Program-made: the position numbers and the translations under genes
NCBI RefSeq assembly: GCF_002848345.1
Contig: NZ_CP025429.1
Span: 248,001-312,000 of the forward strand
Length of the DNA: 64,000 nucleotides
From: Chromobacterium sp. ATCC 53434
GTDB lineage: Bacteria; Pseudomonadota; Gammaproteobacteria; Burkholderiales; Chromobacteriaceae
Direction of reading: 5' to 3'
Shown: positions 36,263 through 44,280 of the stretch, piece by piece
How positions within the stretch are numbered: the stretch's first letter is position 1
Layout: every line of letters begins with the position of its first letter
The notes under the pieces: generated by a model
Database searches by the model: none
What the model saw: the letters and a program-made list of their open reading frames with translations, nothing else
Told to the model about the DNA's origin: nothing

Positions 36263-36410
36263 CCGGTCCGTTTGCCCGCCCGACGGCCCGGCCTTGCGCC
36301 GGGCCGCTTCGTTTCCGGGCGGTCCGGGCAAGGTTTGGCCTGGCTCAAGCCGATGGAAGGAAGGGCTTGCTAAGCTCTTTCCATCCAATAACACCGAGCG
36401 GCAGCCCGCC

Positions 36411-37118
36411 ATGACCACATTGCACACACGCACCCCCGCCGATCCCTATTACCGCGACGTCCCCGACTATATGGTCGAGGTCTACGACTGGGCCTACGTC
36501 AATCCGCGCAAGGCGCGGCTGCTGGACCGCAAGCTGGTGGTCAGCACGCTGCTGTTCGGCAACGACCGCCGGCTGATGCGAGCCTATCTGCAGCAGATCC
36601 GGCCCGGCGACAAGGTATGGCAGGTGGCCCATGTCTACGGCGACCTGGTGAGCCGCGCGGCGGCGCGGGTCGGCGCCGCCGGCCGCTTCACACTGACCGA
36701 CGTCACGCCGATACAGGTCGAACTGGCCGCCGGCAAGCTCGCCGGCCTGCCGCAGGCCCGGCTGGAGCGCGCCGACGCCGCGACCTTCCGGCCGGCGCAG
36801 CCGCAGGATCTGGTATGCAGCTTCTTCCTGCTGCACGAGGTGCCGGAGGACAAGAAGTCCGCCATCGTCGCCAATATGCTGGCCCAGGTGGTGCCCGGCG
36901 GCCGGGCGCTGTTCGTCGACTACCACCGTCCCCGCCCGTGGCAGCCGATAGGCTGGCTGCTGAAGTGGGTGAACCGGAAGCTGGAGCCGTTCGCCGAGGC
37001 CTTGTGGAACACGGAGATTGCCGACTACGCCGCCGAAGCCGCCGGCCGTTTCGAATGGCGCAAGCGCACCGTGTTCGGCGGGGTCTACCAGATCGTCGTC
37101 GCGCAACGGCGCGATTGA
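36411..37118 (+). CDS. rquA: RquA-like rhodoquinone biosynthesis enzyme
   Basis: 235 aa class I SAM-dependent methyltransferase-fold protein. Diagnostic segments: VPDYMVEVYDWAYVNPRKARLLDR (18-40), a degenerate SAM site WQVAHVYGDLVSRAAARV (70-87), FFLLHEVPEDKKSAIV (138-153), LFVDYHRP (167-174) and LEPFAEALW (191-199). These match my memory of RquA, which converts ubiquinone to rhodoquinone for fumarate-reducing anaerobic respiration. The canonical methyltransferase motif I (GxGxG) is replaced by VYGDL, as in RquA. If correct the organism makes rhodoquinone. A generic quinone methyltransferase is the alternative. Confidence 0.68.
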   Translation: MTTLHTRTPADPYYRDVPDYMVEVYDWAYVNPRKARLLDRKLVVSTLLFGNDRRLMRAYLQQIRPGDKVWQVAHVYGDLVSRAAARVGAAGRFTLTDVTPIQVELAAGKLAGLPQARLERADAATFRPAQPQDLVCSFFLLHEVPEDKKSAIVANMLAQVVPGGRALFVDYHRPRPWQPIGWLLKWVNRKLEPFAEALWNTEIADYAAEAAGRFEWRKRTVFGGVYQIVVAQRRD

Positions 37119-37140
37119 GTTTCGATGAGGGATGGCGGGG

Positions 37141-37549
37141 CGGAGAGCCGCCAGGCAAGCCGCTGAGCCAAGGCGCGCCGACGCGGACAGTACAGATCGT
37201 ACGGCAAGGAGGCGCAACGCGGGATGGGTTCTTTGCAATGGGTCGGAGAGCCGCCAGGCAAGCCGCTGAGCCAAGGCGCGCCGACGCGGGCAGTACAAAT
37301 CGTACGGCAAGGAGGCGCAACGCGGGATGGGCTGTTTGATGGGGCGGAGAGCCGCCAGGCAAGCCGCTGAGCCAAGGCGCGCCGACGCGGACAGTACAGA
37401 TCGTACGGCAAGGAGGCGCAACGCGGGATGGGCTCTTTGATGGGGCGGAGAGCCGCTAGGCACGCCACTGAGCCAAGGCGCGCCGACGCGGACAGTACAA
37501 ATCGTACGGCAAGGAGGCGCAACGCAGGATCAGCGGCTTGCCTGGCGGC
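37141..37549. repeat. four-copy 101-103 bp tandem repeat with inverted terminal copy
   Basis: Units begin CGGAGAGCCGCCAGGCAAGC at 37141, 37244, 37345 and 37446 (periods 103, 101, 101). Each has a core with GCGCGCCGACGCGG, AGTACARATCGTACGG and AGGAGGCGCAACGC. The first three are nearly identical; the fourth has changes at its left end. At 37531-37549 the array closes with CAGCGGCTTGCCTGGCGGC, the reverse complement of the start of unit 1, so the block is bounded by 19 bp inverted ends. Each unit itself has a GTAC-centred dyad (AGTACAGATCGTAC). No coding potential. Confidence 0.85.
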
Positions 37550-37694
37550 GAAAGGCTGTACGTCGCGTTACATGGGCTTACAAGGCGCTAACAGACGGGT
37601 GAAGGGGGGAGGGCTAGGATACGACTCAAGGAAACACCAAACACGGTGCCTTACGGCGAAACGAAAGCCGCCGTTACCGACCTGGAGATGAATC

Positions 37695-38495
37695 ATGAAA
37701 AAGCTGACCGTTCTTGCCCTGTCCGCCGTCTTTGGCCTGAGTTCCGCCGCCGGCTTCGCCGCCCAAGCCACCACCGCCTCCGCTCCGGCGGCCAAGGTCG
37801 CTCCGGCCGCCAAGAAGGCCGACAAGAAAACCCCGACCAAGATCCACCACGCCAAGAAGGCCGAAAAAGTAACCGCCTCGGCCCAGAAGGCCCAGGCAGC
37901 GAAGGCCGATGCTTCCGCGCCGGCCGCCAAGAAGGCCCACAAGCACGTAGCGAAGAAGCACGCCGCCAAGAAGGAAGCTTCCGCTCAGAAGGCCCAGGCC
38001 GCCAAGTCCGACGCCTCCGCCCCGGCCAAGAAGGCCGCCAAGAAGAAAGTCGGCGTGAAGAAGCACGCGTCCGCTCCGGCCGCCCAGAAGGCTCAGGCAG
38101 CCAAGTCCGACGCGTCGGCTCCTAAGGCCAAGAAAGCCAAGAAGCACGCCGCCAAGAAAGAAGCTTCCGCTCAGAAAGCCCAAGCCGCCAAGGCCGACGC
38201 TTCCGCTCCGGTAGCCAAGAAGGCTCACAAGCACCACGCCAAGAAGCATCACGCCGCCAAGAAGGAAGCTTCCGCCGCCCAGAAGGCTCAAGCCGCCAAG
38301 GCCGACGCTTCCGCTCCGGTAGCCAAGAAGGCCCATAAGCACGCGGCCAAGAAGCACCACGCCGCCAAGAAGGAAGCTTCCGCCGCCCAGAAAGCCCAGG
38401 CAGCGAAGGCCGATGCTTCCGCCCCGGCAGCGAAGAAGGCTCACAAGCATCACGCCAAGAAGGCGCACAAGGCAGCCGCTTCGGCCGCCAAGTAA
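37695..38495 (+). CDS. secreted Lys/Ala/His-rich histone H1-like repeat protein
   Basis: 266 aa. A clear signal peptide (1-22, KKLTVLALSAVFGLSSAAGFA) precedes a strongly basic, low-complexity chain of about seven imperfect repeats of 30-35 residues with the consensus KKEASAQKAQAAKADASAPVAKKAHKHHAKK. Composition is mainly Lys, Ala, His, Ser and Pro, like the C-terminal domain of histone H1 and AlgP, but those are cytoplasmic. Export suggests a role on polyanions (extracellular DNA, LPS, polysaccharide) or metal binding through the His pairs. The DNA repeats make copy-number change by recombination likely. Function unknown. Confidence 0.85.
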   Translation: MKKLTVLALSAVFGLSSAAGFAAQATTASAPAAKVAPAAKKADKKTPTKIHHAKKAEKVTASAQKAQAAKADASAPAAKKAHKHVAKKHAAKKEASAQKAQAAKSDASAPAKKAAKKKVGVKKHASAPAAQKAQAAKSDASAPKAKKAKKHAAKKEASAQKAQAAKADASAPVAKKAHKHHAKKHHAAKKEASAAQKAQAAKADASAPVAKKAHKHAAKKHHAAKKEASAAQKAQAAKADASAPAAKKAHKHHAKKAHKAAASAAK

Positions 38496-38529
38496 TCAAG
38501 CAGACCACGGTCTGGCTCGCATAAAAACT

Positions 38530-38557
38530 GGGGAGGCTTCGGCCTCCCCCTTGTTTT
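38530..38557 (+). terminator. terminator of the repeat-protein gene
   Basis: GGGGAGGC-TTCG-GCCTCCCC (38530-38549), a UUCG tetraloop hairpin followed by CTTGTTTT. Confidence 0.9.
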
Positions 38558-38575
38558 GCCTGCGGGCGGGACATA

Positions 38576-38610
38576 AAGAAACAGCCCCGCGGCCTGGCCT
38601 GCGGGGCTGT
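38576..38610 (-). terminator. fpr terminator
   Basis: ACAGCCCCGC (38581-38590) pairs with GCGGGGCTGT (38601-38610); on the minus strand the tail reads TTTCTTT. Confidence 0.85.
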
Positions 38611-38633
38611 GTGCGTTCCGTCGGAACGGAGGT

Positions 38634-39416
38634 TTACTTCTCGACGAAGGCGCGTTCGATCGCGTAGTCGGCCGGCTCGCCCATGCGCGGCGATTCCTTG
38701 AAGCCCATGCCGTTCAGGATCTCGCACAGATCGTGCAGCATGCTCGGGCTGCCGCAGATCAGCACGCGGTCGTGTTCCGGATTCAGCTGCGGCAGGCCGA
38801 TGTCGGCGCACAGCTTGCCGTTGGTGATCAGATCGGTCAGGCGGCCCTGATTGCGGAACGGTTCGCGGGTGACGGTCGGATAGTAGATCAGCTTTTCACG
38901 CACCATCTCGCCGAAGAATTCGTTTTCCGGCAATTCCTTGGTGATGTAGTCGTGGTAGCCCAGCTCGCTGACCCAGCGCACGCCGTGGGTCAGGATCACC
39001 TTGTCGTAGCGCTCGTACACCTCCGGGTCCTTGATGATGGACATGAAGGGGGCGAGGCCGGTACCGGTCGACAGCAGGTACAGGTTCTTGCCCGGCAGCA
39101 GATTGTCCTGCACCAGCGTGCCGGTGGGCTTCTTGCTGATCATGACGGTGTCGCCGACCTGAAGGTGCTGCAGCTTGGAGGTCAGCGGGCCGTCCTGAAC
39201 CTTGATGCTGTAGAACTCCAGATGCTCCTCGTAGTTGGAGCTGACCACGGAGTAGGCACGCATCAGCGGCTTGCCGTTGGCTTCCAGGCCTATCATGACG
39301 AACTGGCCGTTGATGAAGCGCAAACCCGCGTCGCGGGTGCAGGTGAAGCTGAAAAGGGTGTCGTTCCAATGGTGGACGGACAGGACTTTTTCAGCGGTCA
39401 GATTGGGAGAGGACAT
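38634..39416 (-). CDS. fpr: ferredoxin/flavodoxin-NADP+ reductase
   Basis: 260 aa. FAD-binding RAYSVVSSNYEEHLEFYSIKV and the NADP-binding LLSTGTGLAPFMSII, VILTHGVR and DRVLICGSPSML motifs define the bacterial Fpr family. The C-terminus VEK fits the short-tail bacterial class. It passes electrons between NADPH and ferredoxin or flavodoxin, often in oxidative stress or iron-sulfur supply. Single gene with its own terminator. Confidence 0.94.
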   Translation of the reverse strand: MSSPNLTAEKVLSVHHWNDTLFSFTCTRDAGLRFINGQFVMIGLEANGKPLMRAYSVVSSNYEEHLEFYSIKVQDGPLTSKLQHLQVGDTVMISKKPTGTLVQDNLLPGKNLYLLSTGTGLAPFMSIIKDPEVYERYDKVILTHGVRWVSELGYHDYITKELPENEFFGEMVREKLIYYPTVTREPFRNQGRLTDLITNGKLCADIGLPQLNPEHDRVLICGSPSMLHDLCEILNGMGFKESPRMGEPADYAIERAFVEK

Positions 39417-40229
39417 GTCTTGTGCGGCTCACTCAATAAAGATCGGAAAATGTTGCGTCGCAATGATTTTAACCCGTTTGCCAGCCCCTTGCTCGTGCGT
39501 GCGGCGTCGGGTGTTGTGCGGCCGCATGGCGCGCGCCATGCGGCGGATTGTCTTGGGATGGCGCCGGCCGGCGGCCGGACGCGATCGTGAGCGGCGCGGG
39601 CTTTGCCGCGCGGATAGCGCATGTTACCCGACTGCGGCGGCGCGCCGGAAGATTGTTTGACGATTTTTTTAGCGCTGGCCGTTATTTGCGGCGATGCCGA
39701 CGTGATAGTTCAGCCATAAGCGAAAAGGGCGTCCCGGTGATGGGACGCCCTCTGGATGATTGCGGGGATGCGCGCAGCCGCGTCTGAGATCGATGCCGGA
39801 CGCCGGTCTGGCTGTGCGCATCGGTCCTCGCCGCGATGGACGGGACCGTGTTGAAGCGGGGGGCGGCTGCCGGTACTGCCTATCCTGCATGCCGCCGGTA
39901 CGTCATCGCTGGCCCTCGTATGGGCGCGTTTCCGGAAACGGGGTTTCCGTTTGATCCTGCAGTACGAAACTTTCATTCATCGTGCCGGTTGCGAATCGGC
40001 GAGTGGTGCCTGGCCGGCTGGCGGCTTTGAAAAGTCGACGCATCCGTCCTGGATGCTGGTTCGGGCATTGCGGACACCTCCGGTGCCGGCCGCCGCCGCT
40101 GTCTGGGCGCGGCCTCAATGCCATGTTAAGCGCAAGGTCGCCTGGCCGTGTTGCCTGACATATCCTTCACCCTCCCTGCCGCCTCAACTTTTCCAATATA
40201 GTACTTACAGCTGTTAAAGCAAGGATTGC
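39417..40229. other. 813 bp gene-poor region with two dyads
   Basis: No frame on either strand has convincing coding features. Two signals stand out: a perfect 24 bp palindrome at 39521-39544 (half-site GCCGCATGGCGC), and AGGGCGTCCC (39726-39735) with GGGACGCCCT (39742-39751), which on the minus strand is a hairpin followed by TTTT and could end a leftward transcript. The remainder may be decayed gene sequence. Confidence 0.5.
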
Positions 40230-41264
40230 TCAATCTGCCGTCGCGGCGACCGCGGCGGCGGTGGCGGCGTTCGGGCGTAGGTGCGATTCGAACTGGCGGC
40301 TGGCCGCCTGCCAGGAATAGCGTTCGGCCACTTGGCGTACCAGGCCGCGGTCGATTTCCATCGCCTTCAGGCAGGCGGCGCGCAGGTCCCAGTCCAGCGC
40401 GCCGGCGCCGCTGTCGCCGACCACGTCCAGCGGACCGGCGACCGGAAAGGCCGCCACCGGTGTGCCGCAGGCCATCGCCTCCAGCAGCACCAGGCCGAAG
40501 GTGTCGGTCAGGCTGGGAAAGACGAAGACGTCGGCGGCGCGGTAGAAGCGCGCCAGTTCCTGCTGCGGGAACACGCCGGCGAAATACACGTCCGGGTATT
40601 CCTGCTTCAGCCGGGCCAGCAGCGGGCCGTCGCCGACCACCCATTTGCTGCCGGGCAGGTCCAGCTTCAGGAAGGCCTCGATATTCTTTTCCACCGCCAC
40701 CCGGCCGATGTAGACGAAGCGCGGCGGGGCGGACTCGTCCAGCCGCAGCCGCTCGCCGGGGGAGAACATTTCGGTGTCGACGCCGCGGCTCCACAGCTTG
40801 ATGTTGTCGAAACCCCGCGCCGTCAGATCGTCGGCGATGGAGCGGGTCGGCACCATCACCGCCTGGGAGGCGTTGTGGAAGCGGCGCATCCAGGCGTAGC
40901 TGATGTCCAGCGGCAGCCGGCAGCGGGCGTGGATGTATTCGGGGAAGCGGGTGTGGTAGGCGCTGGTGAAGGCCAGGCCGCGGTTCAGGCAATAACGTCG
41001 GGCGGCCAGGCCCAGCGGCCCCTCGGTGGCGATGTGGACGGCGTCGGGCGCGAAGCCGGAGATGCGCTGCGCCACCTGGCGGTAGGGCAGCAGCGACAGC
41101 CGGATGTCCGGATAGGTGGGGCAGGGTATTGTGTGGAATTCCAGCGGCGTGATCATATTGACCTGGTGGCCGAAGCCGTCCAGCTCGCGGACGGTTTCGG
41201 TCAGCGAGCGGACCACGCCGTTGACCTGCGGCTTCCAGGCGTCGGTGACGATCATGATGCGCAT
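40230..41264 (-). CDS. GT4-family glycosyltransferase
   Basis: 344 aa GT-B enzyme. The N-terminus MRIMIVTDAWKPQVNGVVRSL is typical of PimB/mannosyltransferase-like enzymes; YIGRVAVEKNIEAFL and the E-x7-E motif in DTFGLVLLEAMACGTPV bind the nucleotide sugar. It probably transfers a hexose to a lipid. The ATG at 41264 has GAGGAG 6 bp upstream and lies inside the 3' end of the phosphoesterase gene (13 bp overlap), so the two are coupled. The Ala/Thr-rich C-terminal tail is unconserved. Confidence 0.88.
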   Translation of the reverse strand: MRIMIVTDAWKPQVNGVVRSLTETVRELDGFGHQVNMITPLEFHTIPCPTYPDIRLSLLPYRQVAQRISGFAPDAVHIATEGPLGLAARRYCLNRGLAFTSAYHTRFPEYIHARCRLPLDISYAWMRRFHNASQAVMVPTRSIADDLTARGFDNIKLWSRGVDTEMFSPGERLRLDESAPPRFVYIGRVAVEKNIEAFLKLDLPGSKWVVGDGPLLARLKQEYPDVYFAGVFPQQELARFYRAADVFVFPSLTDTFGLVLLEAMACGTPVAAFPVAGPLDVVGDSGAGALDWDLRAACLKAMEIDRGLVRQVAERYSWQAASRQFESHLRPNAATAAAVAATAD

Positions 41265-42085
41265 GACGACTCCTCGGGAGAGGGAATGGGATCGGCCTCG
41301 ACATCGGCGGCCGCGGCGGGCCGGAGCATCGCGGTCCAGTGCAGCACCTGCAGGCGCCCGTCGGGGTGTTCCACCAGCGCAGACAGGCTTTCCACCCAGT
41401 CGCCGCTGTTGCCGTACAGGATGCCGTCTATCATCCTCACCTCCGGCTTGTGGATGTGGCCGCAGATCACGCCGTCGAAGCCGCGCCGCCGCGCCTCGCC
41501 GGCCAGGATGGTTTCGAACTGGCTGATGAAGTTCACCGCGTTCTTCACCTTGTGCTTCAGGTATTGCGACAGCGACCAGTACGGCAGCCCCAGCCGGGTC
41601 CGCACCCAGTTGAAGCCGCGGTTCAGCTGCAGGATCAGCGTGTACAGATTGTCGCCGAGATAGGCCAGCCACTTGGCGTACTGGATCACGCCGTCGAATT
41701 CGTCGCCGTGCAGCACCAGGAGGCGCTTGCCGTCGGCGGTCAGGTGCTCGGCCTCGTGGCGTATCGCGACGCCGCCGAAGTCCAGTCCGCAGTATTGCCG
41801 CGCGGCCTCGTCGTGGTTGCCGGGGATGTAGATCACCTGGCAGCCCTTGCGCGCCTTTCTGAGCAACTTCTGCACCACGTCGTTGTGGCTTTGCTTCCAG
41901 TACCAGGACTTTCTCAGCTGCCAGCCGTCGACGATGTCGCCGACCAGATACAGGTAGTCCGATTCATGTTCGCGCAGGAAGTCGAGCAGATGGTCGGCGC
42001 GGCAGCCGGCGGTGCCGAGGTGGACGTCGGAGATCCAGATGCTGCGCAGTCGGCGGGGGGCGTCGGGAGCGGAGTCTGGCTGCAT
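41252..42085 (-). CDS. LpxH-like UDP-2,3-diacylglucosamine diphosphatase/phosphoesterase
   Basis: 277 aa calcineurin-like phosphoesterase. Metal motifs DVHLG (20-24), GDIVDGW, GNHDE, LHGDEFD and GHIHKPEV are complete. It resembles the LpxH-related group often paired with GT4 glycosyltransferases, probably acting on a glycolipid or a nucleotide-lipid precursor. The true LpxH of the organism may be elsewhere. First gene of the pair. Confidence 0.85.
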   Translation of the reverse strand: MQPDSAPDAPRRLRSIWISDVHLGTAGCRADHLLDFLREHESDYLYLVGDIVDGWQLRKSWYWKQSHNDVVQKLLRKARKGCQVIYIPGNHDEAARQYCGLDFGGVAIRHEAEHLTADGKRLLVLHGDEFDGVIQYAKWLAYLGDNLYTLILQLNRGFNWVRTRLGLPYWSLSQYLKHKVKNAVNFISQFETILAGEARRRGFDGVICGHIHKPEVRMIDGILYGNSGDWVESLSALVEHPDGRLQVLHWTAMLRPAAAADVEADPIPSPEESSCAS

Positions 42086-42259
42086 GGCGAAGTCCGTGAG
42101 ACGTGATGACTATCTCATGCTGCAATGCCGAGGTGACAGACGCGTGAGGCTTTGTTGACGGCGAAATGAATAGTACGAGGCAGGAAGATGACGCCGCCGC
42201 GCGCGGGGCTGCGACAATTCGCCGCAGGGCCGGCGCGGCGCCTTGCGGTATGCTGCGAA

Positions 42260-42328
42260 CGTTTGGGCGCTGACAGGCGTCCGGCAGACAACGGTTGCCA
42301 GCCCGCCCTTACCAGGCGGGCTTTTTTT
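42260..42328 (+). ncRNA. orphan-terminator small RNA candidate
   Basis: A strong plus-strand terminator GCCCGCC-TTACCA-GGCGGGC followed by seven T residues (42301-42328) has no plus-strand gene upstream; the nearest genes are on the minus strand. A -10-like TATGCT (42249-42254) 50 bp earlier suggests a roughly 70 nt RNA, but no good -35 is visible. Confidence 0.35.
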
Positions 42329-42683
42329 AGCCCTGGGCCATGATCTGGCGGCGGTTGCTGTAGTGGGCGCGGACGATGTCGCGGACCTCGCAGCTGACCA
42401 TGGCGACGTCCGGCAGCCAGGCGCAGACGGTGTGGACCAGGCTGTTGGCCAGCCGGCCTTTCTGCTCGTCGCTGCGTCCGGCCAGGATGTGGCAGACGAT
42501 GTGGACGAAGTCCTGGTCCTTGCCGCCGACCAGATAGTCCTCGTAGGGCAGCAGCCTGACCTTGATGTCGTGGGTTTCGAACAGGCCGCTGGCGTCGGCG
42601 GCCTGATGGGCCGATTGCAGCAAGCGGTGGATGTCGGGCTGGGCGGCGATCTGGGCCGAGCATTCGATGACGCAGTGGGGCAT
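42327..42683 (-). CDS. 5-carboxymethyl-2-hydroxymuconate isomerase-like protein
   Basis: 118 aa, tautomerase superfamily. The mature N-terminus after Met removal is Pro2 (MPHCVIECSAQ), the catalytic base. Later VRLLPYEDYLVGGKDQDFVHIVCHILAGRS is characteristic of CHMI (HpcD/HpaF) in homoprotocatechuate degradation. No other pathway genes are nearby, so the role may differ. Confidence 0.85.
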   Translation of the reverse strand: MPHCVIECSAQIAAQPDIHRLLQSAHQAADASGLFETHDIKVRLLPYEDYLVGGKDQDFVHIVCHILAGRSDEQKGRLANSLVHTVCAWLPDVAMVSCEVRDIVRAHYSNRRQIMAQG

Positions 42684-42693
42684 GGGCTTCTCG

Positions 42694-43101
42694 CTATCGG
42701 TGGGACGGGTCGGCGGGCGCGCCGAAGCGCATCCGCCAGAACAGCGCGTTGCAGACGCCGCCGGCCATCGCGCCCAGGTACATCGTCATCCAGTCGTTGT
42801 ACAGCAGCGGCTCGGCGACGCGGGCGTACAACAGCGTCACGACGCTGCCGCTGAAGGCGCCGGGGACGAAGGCGGCCAGCGCCAGCAGCCAGGCCGGCCA
42901 CGATTCCCGCCAGCGGGCTATCGGACCGTCCATCGCGATGCGCAGCAGGCATAGCAGCAGGCCGAAGACCAGCGCCGGCACCGCGCCCATCAGATAGGCC
43001 ATCATCGGCACCACGCCGCTGGCCAGCAGCGCCACCAGCGGACCCAGCAGGATGAACAGCGTCAGCCCGCAGGCCAGTATCTTCAGGTAGGGAGTCTTCA
43101 T
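42694..43101 (-). CDS. small four-helix membrane protein
   Basis: 135 aa with four hydrophobic segments (about 8-28, 35-56, 69-92, 105-122) and a charged C-terminal tail. No known family is recognised. It starts after a gap from the MbnH gene and ends 10 bp before the CHMI start, so it may be cotranscribed with CHMI. Function unknown. Confidence 0.65.
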   Translation of the reverse strand: MKTPYLKILACGLTLFILLGPLVALLASGVVPMMAYLMGAVPALVFGLLLCLLRIAMDGPIARWRESWPAWLLALAAFVPGAFSGSVVTLLYARVAEPLLYNDWMTMYLGAMAGGVCNALFWRMRFGAPADPSHR

Positions 43102-43155
43102 CCGGGTTCGGCAGGTGGCAAAAGGCTTCCAGCGTAGCAGACTGGCAGGCCGCCG

Positions 43156-44280
43156 TCATCGGCCGGCTTTGGGTTCGGCGGCGAACGGGTCGGCCAGCCG
43201 CGGATCGCCGGTCAGCGTCTCGTCGGTGAGCGTTTTCAGAAAGGCGACGATGTCGGCCTGCTCGGCGGGCGTCAGCCGGATGCGGTCCACCAGCGGGTCT
43301 TTCCAGCGGTTGCGGCGGCCGTCGCCGCGGCCGTGTTCGGCGTGGACGCGCACCGCCTGCTCCAGCGTCGCGACGCTGCCGTCGTGCATATACGGCGCGG
43401 TCAAGGCGACATTGCGCAGGCCGGGGCTGCGGAAGCGGCCCATGTCGGCCGGCCTGCCGCTCAATTCCAGCGTGCCGCGGTTGGGGAAGGGATAGCCGCC
43501 GTCGCCGTCGGTGTCGTACAGGCCGATGTTGCGGAACGGCAGGCCCCGGCCCTGTCCGGCCATCTGCTCGTCGAAATCGGCGCTGCCGTGGCAGCGGAAG
43601 CACTGGCCCCGCTCCGAGCGGAACAGCGCCAGCCCGCGAAGCTCGGCGGCCGACAGTCGGGCCGCGCCGGCCTGGTGGCGGTCGTAGCGCGAATCGAAGG
43701 ACACGATGCCGCGCTCGAAGCTGGCGACGGCCTTGACGATATTGGCCAGCGTTAGCGGCCGCGCCTCGCCGGGAAACACGCGGGCGAATTCGCGCCGGTA
43801 CAGCGGGTCGGCGGTCAGCCGCGCCAGCACCGCCTGCCGATTGCCGTCGTTGATGCCCATCTCGACCGGATCGGTGCGGAACAGCGGCCCGTCCATCTGC
43901 CGCTCCAGCGTCGTCAGCGAGTAATTGGCCCAGGTGTAGCTCCGGCGCCAGGCGACGTTGACCAGCGGCTGGGCGTTGCGCAGCGTGCGCTCGCCGGTGG
44001 CGCCGGCGGACAGCGCGACGCCGTCGCTGAAGGCCAGCCGCTGCTGGTGGCAGCTGGCGCAGCTGACGCCGCCGTTGCCGGACAGTCGCTTGTCGTAGAA
44101 CAGCCGCCGGCCCAGCTCGAACTTGGCCAGGCTCATCGGATTGTCGGCCGGCACCGGCGGCGGCGCCACGCCGGCCGGCAGCTGCCAGTGCCAGTCGCCG
44201 ACCGGCGCCGGCGACGCCAGCGGCTCCCGGCCGCCGGCGGCGAGCAGGACGGCCAGCGCCAGCGCGGCGAGCGGCCTCAT
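43156..44280 (-). CDS. mbnH: di-heme enzyme MbnH
   Basis: 374 aa, di-heme cytochrome c peroxidase/MauG superfamily with a signal peptide (1-22). Two heme c motifs: C74-A-S-C77-H78 and C227-F-R-C230-H231. FPNRGTLELSGRPADMGRFRSPGLRNVALTAPYMHDGSVATLEQAV is the conserved C-terminal block. MbnH uses a bis-Fe(IV)-like state to convert a tryptophan of its partner MbnP to kynurenine. The start overlaps the MbnP stop in ATGA, so partner proteins are made together. Confidence 0.88.
   Translation of the reverse strand: MRPLAALALAVLLAAGGREPLASPAPVGDWHWQLPAGVAPPPVPADNPMSLAKFELGRRLFYDKRLSGNGGVSCASCHQQRLAFSDGVALSAGATGERTLRNAQPLVNVAWRRSYTWANYSLTTLERQMDGPLFRTDPVEMGINDGNRQAVLARLTADPLYRREFARVFPGEARPLTLANIVKAVASFERGIVSFDSRYDRHQAGAARLSAAELRGLALFRSERGQCFRCHGSADFDEQMAGQGRGLPFRNIGLYDTDGDGGYPFPNRGTLELSGRPADMGRFRSPGLRNVALTAPYMHDGSVATLEQAVRVHAEHGRGDGRRNRWKDPLVDRIRLTPAEQADIVAFLKTLTDETLTGDPRLADPFAAEPKAGR

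Noticed and set aside
37141..37549. CRISPR array
   Set aside because: Period of 101-103 bp with no variable spacers; whole unit is repeated.
37428..37691. 87-codon frame reading through the repeat array
   Set aside because: Translation is repeat-derived and ends in arbitrary sequence; no ribosome binding site.
39710..39976. 88-codon minus-strand frame in the gap
   Set aside because: No domain or composition typical of a protein; Arg/Pro-rich noise.
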